The translations under genes were made by a program, and so were the position numbers. Under the pieces are notes generated by a model. It searched no databases, was not told where the DNA came from, and worked only from the letters and a program-made list of their open reading frames with translations. Positions 41,239-50,174 of a stretch of DNA of 64,000 bases are shown here, piece after piece. Within the stretch, counting starts at the first letter, position 1; the number at the start of each line of letters is the position of its first letter. Source of the DNA: Microbispora siamensis (GTDB lineage Bacteria > Actinomycetota > Actinomycetes > Streptosporangiales > Streptosporangiaceae); contig NZ_BOOF01000019.1 of assembly GCF_016863095.1 (NCBI RefSeq), forward strand, positions 30,372-94,371, read 5' to 3'.

Positions 41239-44200
41239 TCAGCTCGGGCTGGGCGAGACAGGGCTGGAGAGAACGATGAGGGCGCGGCCGGTGGCCGCGT
41301 CCCAGAGCCGGGCCGTGCCGTCGTAGCCACCGCTCGCCAGAACCTTGCCGTCCCGGCTGAAGGCCAGCGCGGCGACCTCCCCGGAGTGGCCGGTCAGGGT
41401 GCGGATCCGCCGGCCGTTCGAGGCGTCGGAAAGAACGATGGTGTGGTCGTACCCGCCGCTGGCCAGGATCGTGCCGTCCGGGCTGTAACACAGGGCGGTC
41501 ACGTGTCCCAACGTGTGATCGCTCACGGTCGTCACGACATCACGGGTGGAGGTGTCCCAGATCAGGACCGTGGTGGTGGCCAGGCTGTTCGTCGCGACCG
41601 TCCGGTTGTGCCGGGGGCGGAAGGCGGCCACGGTGACGCCCGAGAGCTGGCCGCCGTCGCCGAACCGCCCGATCAGGGCCCCGGTGGTGCGGGAGGTCTT
41701 CACGTCCCAGAGGTAGACGGTCCGGTCGAGGCCGGCGCTCGCCAGAGTCGTGCCGTCGGTGTTGAACGCCACCCCTTCGACGAACCCGTTGTGCGCGTTC
41801 AGGACCTGACGGCTGTCGCCGGTCCGGGGGTTCCAGAGCCTGACCGTCGTGTCCACGCCACCGCTGGCCAGGATCGTGCCGTCCGGGCTGAACGCCAGCG
41901 CGGGGATGGCGCCGACCCCGACCACGCTGGGGCTGGGGTCGGTGCCGAGAGTCTCCAGTCCCTGTGAGTGGCCGACCAGGGTGTTCTCGAGACGGCCGGT
42001 GGCGACGTCCCAGAGCCGGATCTTGTTGTCGCCGTGCCCCGTGGCCAGAAGCTTCCGGTCCGGGCTCAGCGCCATGGAGAAGATCCCGCTGTCGTGCTCC
42101 TCCACCATGGAGCCCGGGATCGTCCGGATCAAGCGGCCCGAGGCCGGGTCCCACACCCTGGCCTGCGGTTCGAGGTAACTGGCGGTGATCAGGAGATCGT
42201 CCAGGAAGAGCACAGAGGTGATCGCATCGTGGGGGTGGGCGGAGGAGGCGCCGCCCTGCGAAGCGAGCGAGGCCGCCCACTTCGTGACGGCCGCCGAGGC
42301 CACCGCGAGCCCGGCGAGAAGAAGCATGCGCCGCGTCACGGGGCCCCGGCCGGTGGGGAGTGGAGCGGAGGCCGGCGCTCGGAAGGACCGTGCGATCCTG
42401 ACCAGTTCGACGTAGACGACCAGCTCCGGCAGGCCCAGCAGGGCGCCCCGGGTGAGGAGCTCGACGAGCCAGATCACCGGCAGGCTCCCCGCCGTCGCCG
42501 CCGCCCAGGCTGGCCACAGCGAGATCCGCCAGGCCGTCACGGCGAAGAGCGGAACGCCGAGCAGGACGACGAACAGCGACAGGAGTGTCCAGACGTCTCC
42601 GAACAGTCCGGTGCGCGCCGCGACGGGCGCCCCGGCGACCGCCGCGACGAGCAGCCCGGCGATGCCGAGCAGGAACGACAGTCGCCGGCCCAGACTCAGA
42701 TCAGCGCGGCTCAGGTCGGCGCGGCCCAGGCCGGTGCCTGCCGGGACGAATCCCCAGAAGGCGACCGCGAGCGCCGCCATCGAGAGGAACCAGCTCCCCG
42801 CCGCGATGCTCATGGACGTGTCGTGGGTGGGGGAGAAGTCCCTGTTCCCGTAGGTGATCGCGCCGACCAGCGCGGCCACGCCGAACATCGTGGTCAGGAC
42901 GGCCGCCGTCGCGGATCCGGCGACGGCGAGCGCCCGCCGGCCTGCCGTCACTCGTCCGGACGCCGGCTCGCCCGATGGCAGAGACGCCTGTACGGAGAAT
43001 CTTCCGGCCGCCGGAGAAACCGTCTGACGACCAGTCGCGGCCGCGTGCTCTTCGGCGGCAGGGACGCGAGGGGGCACAGGCGGCGGCCCGGCGGCCTCCG
43101 GCGGGGTGAGCGCGTCCGCCTGCGACGAGGCCGGTGCCGTCGCGGTCGCGGCCGTCGTCGCCGCGGGGCTCCCGGTCTCCGTTTCCGGCGACTCGGATGG
43201 AGCCTGCGGTGCGGCTGGTTCGGGATCGGGGGCACGCGCGCCGACCGGTTCGGCCGGTTCGGATCGCACCGGCGGTTCGGCGGGCTCGGGCGGTTCCGGT
43301 GATGCGGGCGGTTCGGCACCGAGGGCGCGCAGCCTGGCGGCGGCGGCCGCCGAGACCATGCGGCTGTCGTCGTCGGCCAGCCGCAGGAGCGCCTCGCGCA
43401 CCCGGGCTCTGACCAGGCCGTTGCCGACCCGGTAGAGGTGGTCCAGCGTGTCCACGGCGTTCAGCCGGTCCCCGGCCATGGGGCTCGTAAGGGCGTGGCC
43501 GACGTGCGGAGGCAGCGACCAGTTCACGTTCCGGGCGATGACGGTGCGGCCCTCGACGTTGTCCTGCCGCTTGGGCCGCTGCTGCGGCATCTCGGCCACG
43601 ACACGGTCGTAGACGTAGCCGTACAGCTCGTCGAGCGTGATGTCGCCGTCGCCGTCCAGGTCGGCCCGGCCGGTACGCAGCCCCTCCACGAGGTGCCGGG
43701 TGAACACCGATCGCGGAGCCTCCCCGTGCACCCGATCGCCCTCGAAGGCGTACTGGGTGGCGTCGGTGGCGGTGAGGACGGTGCGGCCGCGCCCCCGGAA
43801 CTGGTCCAGCGCGTGCACGTCGTCACCGGCCTTGGCCAGCCGTCCGGCCGGGTAGGCCCCGCTGTAACAGCAGTCGAGGATGAGGACCTTCCGGCGTGAC
43901 GCGCATGCCTCCATCGCGTAGTCGATCTGCTCGCCCGATATGGCGGTGAAGATCAGACTGTCCCGCCGGGTGTCGCGCGTGGCCAGGTAGAGCCGGCCGT
44001 CGTCGTCCTTGAGGCCATGACCGGTGAAGTACAGCAACGTCAGGTCGTCGCCGCGCCGGTCGCGATACAGGTCGGCGATGGCCTCCCCGACCCGGTGGTT
44101 CGGCTCGTTCACCAGCGTGGTGACCTCGAAGCCGCCGATCTCCGGATCCCGGAGCACGGCGGCGAGCGTCTCGACGTCGTGGGCCGGAGCCGTCAGGCGA

Positions 44201-44259
44201 CGCAGACCCGCGTCGTCGTACAGGTAGGTGGCGATCAACAGCGCCAACCGGCGGCCCAT
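41239..44259 (-). CDS. caspase-like protease fused to EF-hand, six TM helices and seven WD40 repeats
   Basis: 1006 residues. The C14 caspase domain (about 1-250) has His81 in LLYFTGHGLKD and Cys131 in LILDCCYSGAYPAG. Inside it DLDGDGDITLDE (200-211) is a canonical EF-hand loop, suggesting calcium control. A HEAT-like segment (about 262-314) and a Pro/Ala/Glu-rich linker (315-405) follow. About six TM helices lie at 442-663, so caspase and propeller both face the cytoplasm. Seven WD40 repeats (about 676-1006; LWD/IWD/VWD ends) complete a propeller. Three bases after the EACC1 gene. Architecture matches NTP-dependent/EACC1 conflict systems, in which the caspase is the killing effector. The target and trigger are unknown. 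Confidence 0.92.
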   Translation of the reverse strand: MGRRLALLIATYLYDDAGLRRLTAPAHDVETLAAVLRDPEIGGFEVTTLVNEPNHRVGEAIADLYRDRRGDDLTLLYFTGHGLKDDDGRLYLATRDTRRDSLIFTAISGEQIDYAMEACASRRKVLILDCCYSGAYPAGRLAKAGDDVHALDQFRGRGRTVLTATDATQYAFEGDRVHGEAPRSVFTRHLVEGLRTGRADLDGDGDITLDELYGYVYDRVVAEMPQQRPKRQDNVEGRTVIARNVNWSLPPHVGHALTSPMAGDRLNAVDTLDHLYRVGNGLVRARVREALLRLADDDSRMVSAAAAARLRALGAEPPASPEPPEPAEPPVRSEPAEPVGARAPDPEPAAPQAPSESPETETGSPAATTAATATAPASSQADALTPPEAAGPPPVPPRVPAAEEHAAATGRQTVSPAAGRFSVQASLPSGEPASGRVTAGRRALAVAGSATAAVLTTMFGVAALVGAITYGNRDFSPTHDTSMSIAAGSWFLSMAALAVAFWGFVPAGTGLGRADLSRADLSLGRRLSFLLGIAGLLVAAVAGAPVAARTGLFGDVWTLLSLFVVLLGVPLFAVTAWRISLWPAWAAATAGSLPVIWLVELLTRGALLGLPELVVYVELVRIARSFRAPASAPLPTGRGPVTRRMLLLAGLAVASAAVTKWAASLASQGGASSAHPHDAITSVLFLDDLLITASYLEPQARVWDPASGRLIRTIPGSMVEEHDSGIFSMALSPDRKLLATGHGDNKIRLWDVATGRLENTLVGHSQGLETLGTDPSPSVVGVGAIPALAFSPDGTILASGGVDTTVRLWNPRTGDSRQVLNAHNGFVEGVAFNTDGTTLASAGLDRTVYLWDVKTSRTTGALIGRFGDGGQLSGVTVAAFRPRHNRTVATNSLATTTVLIWDTSTRDVVTTVSDHTLGHVTALCYSPDGTILASGGYDHTIVLSDASNGRRIRTLTGHSGEVAALAFSRDGKVLASGGYDGTARLWDAATGRALIVLSSPVSPSPS

Positions 44260-44262
44260 GCG

Positions 44263-44667
44263 CTATCCGCCCGAATGTCGCCGGATGAAGGCACCTATCA
44301 GCTCGCGTCGCTCGGCGGCCGTGGCCCGCTCGAGCTCGAGGGAGTCGCCGTCGACGGTGACCACGATCCGGTGCCGCGCCGACTGCCGGTCGAGCCAGTC
44401 CTGCAGCACGCCGACCAGCGAGGTGAACACGCCGCCGGAAGCGCTGAAGGCCACCAGGAGCGCGCCCACGGTGACCGGGTCGGGGCTTTTCGCCCCCTCG
44501 GGAGCCGGGCCGCCGGGCGCCGTCCGGATCGACTCGACTCCGACCTCGCTCAGCTCCCGGCGGAGCCTCCGGGTGAGCCGGTCGTGCAGGTCGGCGTCCA
44601 CGTCCGCGTCCGGCAACAACTCCACGCGCATGCCGATCAGGCCGCCGGCCTCCGGACTTCCGTTCAT
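44263..44667 (-). CDS. EACC1 (effector-associated constant component 1)-like protein
   Basis: 134 residues. RVELLPDADVDADLHDRLTRRLRRELSEVGVESI, a Pro-rich turn, then the central hydrophobic helix PVTVGALLVAFSASGGVFTSLVGVLQDWLDRQ and RHRIVVTVDGDSLELERATAAERRELIGAFI are the typical features of the EACC1 family described for actinobacterial conflict systems. It accompanies diverse effector domains such as caspase, trypsin or others. Here it is immediately upstream of the caspase-WD40 gene (three-base gap), the usual order. It is thought to be a constant adaptor between effector and sensor. A 126-base promoter region separates it from the upstream orphan ATPase gene. Confidence 0.85.
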   Translation of the reverse strand: MNGSPEAGGLIGMRVELLPDADVDADLHDRLTRRLRRELSEVGVESIRTAPGGPAPEGAKSPDPVTVGALLVAFSASGGVFTSLVGVLQDWLDRQSARHRIVVTVDGDSLELERATAAERRELIGAFIRRHSGG

Positions 44668-44793
44668 CCTCGCCCCCTCGCCCGCGCCGCGCGGGCGGAG
44701 CCGTGTGTCGCCCTGCTATCGTCGGCCGCCCCCGATGCCGTTACAGCACGCCCCGACACACCATCCGGCGGCCACCGGTCCGGCGGCGGAAGG

Positions 44794-46287
44794 TCAGCTC
44801 GCGGCGAGGGCTCCCATGATGCGGTCCTCGCTGACCTCGGGCCCGGCGAGCTCGCCGACGACCGCGCCGTCACGCAGGACCACCACGCTGTCGCAGTTCT
44901 CCACCAGCTCCGACACGTCGGAGGAGATCAGCAGGATCGCCAGCCCGTCCACCGCCAGGTCGTCGAGGAGCGACCGCATGGCCAGCTTGGTCGCGATGTC
45001 GACGCCCCGGCTGGGCTCGTCGAGCAGCAGCACCTTCGGGTGCATCGCCAGCCAGCGGGCCAGCAGCACCTTCTGCTGGTTGCCGCCGGACAGCTCCCCG
45101 GCCGCCTGCCGGGGCGAGACGGCCTGGATGCCCAGCCGCCGCATGAACGTGGCGACGATCCGGTCCAGGTGCGCGTCGGAGACGATCCCCGCGCGGGACA
45201 GGCGGGGGAGCGCGGCCAGCGCGATGTTGTCGCGGACCGACAGCGTCGGCACGATGCCCTCCACCCGGCGGTTCTCCGGCACGAGCCCGACTCCGGCGCG
45301 GATCGCGTTCCTGATCGACCACTTGCCCGCGGGCGCGCCCGCGATCGTCACCTGGCCCGCGTCCACGCGCAGCGCGCCCGCGATCGCCTTCGCGGTCTCG
45401 CTGCGCCCCGCGCCCCGCAGCCCGCCGAGGCCGACCACCTCTCCCGTACGCAGGGCGAGGGAGACGTCGCGGAGCACGTGGCGGCGGGTCAGCCCCCGCG
45501 CTTCGAGCAGGGGTTCGTCGGCGGGCGGCCCGGCGGGCTCGCCGGTGACGGCGTCCGCCCCCTCGGCGTGGAAGGGCCGGCCGAGCAGGAGCGAGACCAG
45601 CCTGCGGCGGTCGAGGCCGGTGAGCGGTCCCGTATGGACCACGCGGCCCTCGCGCAGCACGGTCACCCGGTCGCAGATCTCGTAGAGCTCGTCGAGCCGG
45701 TGGGTGACGTACAGCACCGCCCGGCCCTCGTCGCGGAGCCGGGAGATCGCGCCGAACAGGACGTCCAGCTCGTCGCGCTCCAGCGCGGAGGCGGGCTCGT
45801 CCATGACGACCAGCCGCGCGTCCGCGGACGCGGCCCTGGCCAGGGCGACGAGCTGGCGCGCGCCGTCGCCGAGCGAGCCGAGAGGGCGTCGCGGGTCGGC
45901 GCGCAGGCCGTAGGAGGACAGCAGCTCGGCGGCCCGCGCGTGCATGGCGGCGAAGTCGATCAGCCCGAAGCGCCCGCGCGGCTCCCGGCCGAGGAACAGG
46001 TTGGCGGCGATGCTCATCGTGGGGACGAGCCCGGCATCCTGGTGGATCGTGGCGATCCCGAGCCGGGCCGCCTCGGTGGGGGAGGAGAGGGCGATCTCCT
46101 CCCCGAGGTAGCGCAACCGGCCGGCGTCCGGCCTGCACACCCCCGAGAGCACCTTGACCAGGGTGGACTTGCCCGCGCCGTTGCCGCCGACGAGCGCGTG
46201 GACCTCCCCGGCCCGCAGGGCAAGGGTGACGTGGTCGAGCGCGGGCGCGCCTTGAAAGCTCTTGCAAATACCTGCGGCCTGCAGCAC
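44794..46287 (-). CDS. orphan RbsA/MglA-type double-cassette ABC ATPase
   Basis: 497 residues from the GTG at 46287 (GGAGG five bases upstream). Cassette 1 has Walker A GGNGAGKST; its signature reads LGDGARQLVALAR, degenerate at the LSGG position, and Walker B is LVVMDEPAS. Cassette 2 lacks a canonical Walker A (GLRGAGRSETAK), has signature LSGGNQQKVLLAR, and Walker B LLLDEPSRG. That split is normal in RbsA-like proteins. No binding protein or permease is attached. It resembles the complete importer ATPase at 51342-52892 (shared ATLSVRENIALAALPSLSRAG-like blocks), so it may be a paralogue. It follows the DeoR gene by 66 bases and may be co-transcribed. Confidence 0.85.
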   Translation of the reverse strand: MLQAAGICKSFQGAPALDHVTLALRAGEVHALVGGNGAGKSTLVKVLSGVCRPDAGRLRYLGEEIALSSPTEAARLGIATIHQDAGLVPTMSIAANLFLGREPRGRFGLIDFAAMHARAAELLSSYGLRADPRRPLGSLGDGARQLVALARAASADARLVVMDEPASALERDELDVLFGAISRLRDEGRAVLYVTHRLDELYEICDRVTVLREGRVVHTGPLTGLDRRRLVSLLLGRPFHAEGADAVTGEPAGPPADEPLLEARGLTRRHVLRDVSLALRTGEVVGLGGLRGAGRSETAKAIAGALRVDAGQVTIAGAPAGKWSIRNAIRAGVGLVPENRRVEGIVPTLSVRDNIALAALPRLSRAGIVSDAHLDRIVATFMRRLGIQAVSPRQAAGELSGGNQQKVLLARWLAMHPKVLLLDEPSRGVDIATKLAMRSLLDDLAVDGLAILLISSDVSELVENCDSVVVLRDGAVVGELAGPEVSEDRIMGALAAS

Positions 46288-46353
46288 GGTTGCCTCCGCC
46301 TCGAATGGTGAGCCCGGCAGGAAACAAACCCGTAACGAGGCCGTCACATTCGA

Positions 46354-47154
46354 TCAAATCTGAGCAACGTGCAGGCGGACGCCCTTGCCGCTCAGCTCGT
46401 CGAGCACGTCGCGCGGGGCGGCGTCGTCGGTGACCAGATGGTCGATCTGCTCTGCGGACACGGTCTGCACCATCGCGTCGATGCCGATCTTGGTGTGGTC
46501 GGCCAGCACGACGACCTCCTCGGCGGCGGCGGCCAGGGCCTGGTCGACGCAGGCGACCTGCATGTTGGGGGTCGACAGGCCGCGGTCGGCGGTGAGCCCG
46601 TTGCCGGAGATGAAGGCCCGGCGCACGCGCAGCCCGGCGAGCGACCGCTCGGCCGCGCTGCCGACGAGGGCGAGGATCGGCCCGCGCAGCGTGCCGCCCG
46701 TCAGCATCACCTCGATGCGCGGGGAGTTGGCGAGCGCCTGTGCGACCAGCAGCGAGTTGGTGACCACGGCGAGCTCGGTGTGCCTGCTCAGCCTGCGGGC
46801 GAACTCCTGGGTGGTGGTCCCCGGGCCGACGACGATCGCGTCCCCGTCCTCGACCAGTGACGCGGCCAGGTCGGCGATGGCGGACTTCTCTGCGGAGGAG
46901 AGCGTCACCTTCTGGACGTAGCTGGCCTCCCGGTTCAGGTCGCCGGGGAGGGTGGCGCCGCCGTGGTGCCGGTTGAGCAGGCCCTCCGACTCCAGCGCGC
47001 GCAGGTCGCGGCGTACGGTGACCTCCGACGACTGCACCGCCTGGGCGAGCTCGCGCAGGGAGACGGCGCCGTTGGCCCGCACCAACTCCAGAATGCGCTG
47101 GCGGCGCTCGGCCGCGAACACGGGCCGGCGCCCGTCGCTGTCCGTGTCGACCAC
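46354..47154 (-). CDS. DeoR-family transcriptional regulator
   Basis: 266 residues from a GTG with GGAGGG seven bases upstream. The winged helix (RRQRILELVRANGAVSLRELAQAVQSSEVTVRRDLRALE in pieces, about residues 15-60) is followed by the sugar-phosphate-sensing DeoR/GlpR domain (GDAIVVGPGTTTQEFARRL, AVVTNSLLVAQAL, VVLADHTKIG). It is divergent from the GH2 and sugar-importer operon. The intergenic region contains an 11-base direct repeat, CGAATCTGATC, twice. It most likely represses the GH2-importer operon and its own gene; the ligand is probably a phosphosugar. Confidence 0.88.
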   Translation of the reverse strand: MVDTDSDGRRPVFAAERRQRILELVRANGAVSLRELAQAVQSSEVTVRRDLRALESEGLLNRHHGGATLPGDLNREASYVQKVTLSSAEKSAIADLAASLVEDGDAIVVGPGTTTQEFARRLSRHTELAVVTNSLLVAQALANSPRIEVMLTGGTLRGPILALVGSAAERSLAGLRVRRAFISGNGLTADRGLSTPNMQVACVDQALAAAAEEVVVLADHTKIGIDAMVQTVSAEQIDHLVTDDAAPRDVLDELSGKGVRLHVAQI

Positions 47155-47494
47155 GCCCCCACCCTCCGCTGTGACCGGATCCGATCATAGTCGACCAGCC
47201 AAAGCGCCGCACGAGTGACCGAAAATGAACGAATCTGATCTGATCTCTTGACCGGAGCCCGCTCGCGGTGCTTATTTGAGGGCGATAACCGACTCGATCC
47301 TGTCCGAATCTGATCGGTCCCGTTCGGAAGGCGCGTTCCCCGCGTGCCCGGCGTCCGCGGGCCCGATCTCGACCCTCCCCCCCACGTCATGGCAGGTGGT
47401 CGCCGGCGCGCCGCGAAGCGCACCGCCGCGCCGGCCGGACGCGGCCACGCCGTACGGCGCGTCCGCCCGGCCCTGCCCGCAGGAAAGGATCCCT
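47155..47494. promoter_or_regulatory. divergent DeoR/GH2 control region with direct repeats
   Basis: CGAATCTGATC occurs at 47230-47240 and 47305-47315 (75 bases apart), with further GATC words (47178-47188; 47241-47246). Repeated words between divergent genes are the typical DeoR-family operator layout. No gene is seen in the remaining GC-rich part, apart from the GH2 ribosome-binding site AGGAAAGG. Confidence 0.65.
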
Positions 47495-50044
47495 GTGAGA
47501 AAGCCCATCCTCTTACTGCTGGCCGTCGTTCTCGGCGCCGTCTGGCAGGTCGCGGGCCAGGTCCCCGCGACCGCCGCCGGCGCCGAGCGGCACGGCCTGC
47601 GCGGCGACTACTACCTGTCCTCGGCAGCAGGGAAGTTCGACTTCGCCCAGCTCAAGGCCACCGTGATCGACCCGGATCTCGAGCTGCCCGACCTCAACCC
47701 GGTCTTCACCTCGCTGACCGGGCGGGAGGACGACGTCACCGTGCGGTGGACGGGCCGCATCCAGCCCGCGTACTCCGAGGCGTACACCTTCTCGATCATC
47801 GGGGACAACGGCTTCCGGCTCTGGGTGAACAACACGCTGGTCATCGACCACTGGGTCGACGACTGGGACAAGGAGCAGACCGGCACCCCGATCACCCTGC
47901 AGGCCGGCCAGAAGTACGACATCAAGGTCGAGTACTTCGAGCACTTCGGCGGCGCCAACCTCCACCTGCGCTGGCAGAGCGCCAGCCAGCCCAAGCAGGC
48001 CGTGCCGGCGGAGGCGTTCTACCTGCCCGAGGGCTTCGACCCGCCGGGGCCGGACAGCGCCGCCGTCGACGCGGCGGGCGACACCGCCACCCTCGACTTC
48101 GGCGACACCGCGCTCGCGCCGCTGCCCGCAGGCGCCGCCGAGCACTTCGGCCTGACGGTGGCCGGCACCAAGTGGCAGGTCGCGTCGGCCGCCCTCGACG
48201 GGACCACGAAGGTCAAGCTCAAGCTCGGCTTCCCCATCCCCCGTCTCGCCGCCGACATCCGGGCCTCCTACGACGGAAAGGGCGGCCTCGCCAAGGCGGA
48301 CGGCACCGCGATCGAGGCGTTCACCTGGGTCCCGGTGTCCAACGGCTCCACGTACGTGCTGAAGACCCGCTGGTCCGGCGACGTGGACGCGAACAACCCG
48401 CTGCCCGAGTACCCCCGCCCGCAGCTCGTCCGCGACCGCTGGCAGAACCTCAACGGCACCTGGCAGTTCGCCGCCGCCAAGGACGGTGAGGCGCCGCCCT
48501 TCGGCCGCGACCTCGGCGAGCGGATCATCGTGCCCTACCCCGTGGAGTCGAGCCTGTCCGGCATCGGCCGCCACGAGGACCGCATGTGGTATCGCCGCAC
48601 CTTCGAGGTGCCCGCCTCCTGGAAGAAGGACCGCGTCCTGCTCCACCTCGACGCCGTGGACTACGAGTCGGTCGTCTACGTCAACGGCAAGCAGGTCGGC
48701 GCCCACAAGGGCGGCTACGACAGGATCACCGTGGACGTGACCGACGCGCTCACCCGCAAGGGCCCGCAGGAGCTGGTCGTCGGCGTGACCGACCCGACCG
48801 ACAACGGCCGCCAGCCCATCGGCAAGCAGCGGCTCAACCCGGGCAGCATCTGGTACACCCCCGCCTCCGGCATCTGGCAGACGGTCTGGATGGAGCCCGT
48901 CGACAAGACCCACATCGAGGCCGTGGACACGATCCCCGAGGTGCTCGGGCAGTCCCTGCGGGTGAAGGTCAGGGCGAACGGCGACGCCACCGCCGTCGTC
49001 ACCGCCCGCGCCGGCAAGCGCGTCATCGGCAAGGTCTCCGGCCCGGCCGGCAAGGAACTGGCCGTGCCGATCCCGGACCCCCACCTCTGGACGCCCGACG
49101 ACCCGTACCTGTACGACCTCACGGTCGAACTCAAGGGCGGCGACAAGGTGGAGAGCTACTTCGGCATGCGCTCCATCTCGGTCGGCCGGGTGAACGGCAC
49201 GACCCGGGTCCTGCTCAACGGCGAGCCGGTGTTCCAGTTCGGCCCGCTCGACCAGGGCTACTGGCCGGACGGCATCTACACCGCGCCGACCGACGAGGCG
49301 CTGCGGTACGACCTGGAGCAGACCAAGGCGCTCGGCTTCAACATGGTCCGCAAGCACATGAAGGTCGAGCCGGACCGCTGGTACGCCTACGCCGACAAGC
49401 TCGGCCTGCTCGTCTGGCAGGACATGCCGTCGATGTTCGGCGCAGCGAGCGCGGCCGACAAGACGCAGTTCGAGAGCGAGCTGAAGGAGATCGTCGACGA
49501 GCACCGCAGCAGCCCGTCGATCGTCATGTGGGTGCCGTTCAACGAGAGCTGGGGCCAGTACGACATCTCCAGGATCGCCGACTACGTGAAGAGCCTGGAC
49601 CCCTCCCGGCTCGTGGACAACATGAGCGGCATCAACTGCTGCGGCGCCCAGGACGGCGGCAACGGTGACGTGATGGACTACCACATCTATCCCGGACCCG
49701 GCAGCCCCGGTAAGCCCGGCTTCTTCCGGGCCTCGGTGCTCGGCGAGTACGGCGGGCTCGCCCTGCCGGTGATCGGGCACACCTGGACCGGCGGCGGCTG
49801 GGGCTACGCGGTCGAGTCCGACTCCGAGTCGCTGACCAAGCGCTTCCTGGAGATGGACGACGCCCTGCGCAAGCTGCACGCCTGCAACGGCCTCAGCGCG
49901 GCCGTCTACACCCAGACGACCGACGTGGAGACCGAGATCAACGGCCTGATGACCTACGACAGGGCCGTGACCAAGCCGGACGTCAAGCGCGTGCACGACG
50001 CCAACACGGCGCTCACCGCGGAGATCCTCCCGGCCTGCTCCTGA
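47495..50044 (+). CDS. secreted GH2-family glycosidase with N-terminal PA14 domain
   Basis: 849 residues from a GTG (AGGAAAGG upstream). Signal peptide 1 to about 28. A PA14 beta-barrel spans about 33-175 (GRIQPAYSEAYTFSIIGDNGFRLW, DNTLVIDHW-like NNTLVIDHW, YFEHFGGANLHLRW). A linker region with a strand-rich module follows to about 290, then the GH2 sugar-binding domain (about 305-470), immunoglobulin-like domain and TIM barrel. Acid/base E684 is in VPFNESWGQYD and the likely nucleophile E751 in SVLGEYGGLALP. The reaction is probably hydrolysis of a beta-galactoside or related beta-glycoside outside the cell. It leads into the complete sugar importer downstream, so released sugar is imported. 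Substrate unresolved. Confidence 0.9.
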   Translation: MRKPILLLLAVVLGAVWQVAGQVPATAAGAERHGLRGDYYLSSAAGKFDFAQLKATVIDPDLELPDLNPVFTSLTGREDDVTVRWTGRIQPAYSEAYTFSIIGDNGFRLWVNNTLVIDHWVDDWDKEQTGTPITLQAGQKYDIKVEYFEHFGGANLHLRWQSASQPKQAVPAEAFYLPEGFDPPGPDSAAVDAAGDTATLDFGDTALAPLPAGAAEHFGLTVAGTKWQVASAALDGTTKVKLKLGFPIPRLAADIRASYDGKGGLAKADGTAIEAFTWVPVSNGSTYVLKTRWSGDVDANNPLPEYPRPQLVRDRWQNLNGTWQFAAAKDGEAPPFGRDLGERIIVPYPVESSLSGIGRHEDRMWYRRTFEVPASWKKDRVLLHLDAVDYESVVYVNGKQVGAHKGGYDRITVDVTDALTRKGPQELVVGVTDPTDNGRQPIGKQRLNPGSIWYTPASGIWQTVWMEPVDKTHIEAVDTIPEVLGQSLRVKVRANGDATAVVTARAGKRVIGKVSGPAGKELAVPIPDPHLWTPDDPYLYDLTVELKGGDKVESYFGMRSISVGRVNGTTRVLLNGEPVFQFGPLDQGYWPDGIYTAPTDEALRYDLEQTKALGFNMVRKHMKVEPDRWYAYADKLGLLVWQDMPSMFGAASAADKTQFESELKEIVDEHRSSPSIVMWVPFNESWGQYDISRIADYVKSLDPSRLVDNMSGINCCGAQDGGNGDVMDYHIYPGPGSPGKPGFFRASVLGEYGGLALPVIGHTWTGGGWGYAVESDSESLTKRFLEMDDALRKLHACNGLSAAVYTQTTDVETEINGLMTYDRAVTKPDVKRVHDANTALTAEILPACS

Positions 50045-50113
50045 CCCGCACGGCCTTCGGCGGCCAGGACGACACGTCCGGGCCGCCCACCGGCACCCCC
50101 CACGGCACCCCCC

Positions 50114-50149
50114 ACGGCGGGGCCGCCCTCAGGCGGGCGGCCCCGCCGT
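50114..50149 (+). terminator. perfect hairpin between GH2 gene and binding-protein gene
   Basis: ACGGCGGGGCCGCCC (50114-50128) pairs perfectly with GGGCGGCCCCGCCGT (50135-50149) over a 6-base loop, 15 bp. It lies 69 bases after the GH2 stop and 25 bases before the binding-protein start. It may uncouple the two genes. A short tandem repeat GGCACCCCCCAC occurs just upstream. Confidence 0.65.
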
Positions 50150-50174
50150 CACCCCCCGGATCGGAAGGAAGACC

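Noticed and set aside
44794..44870. Fusing the orphan ATPase and EACC1 gene into one conflict operon
   Set aside because: They are separated by a 126-base non-coding gap with different partners. The ATPase is sugar-importer type, not STAND/AP-ATPase.
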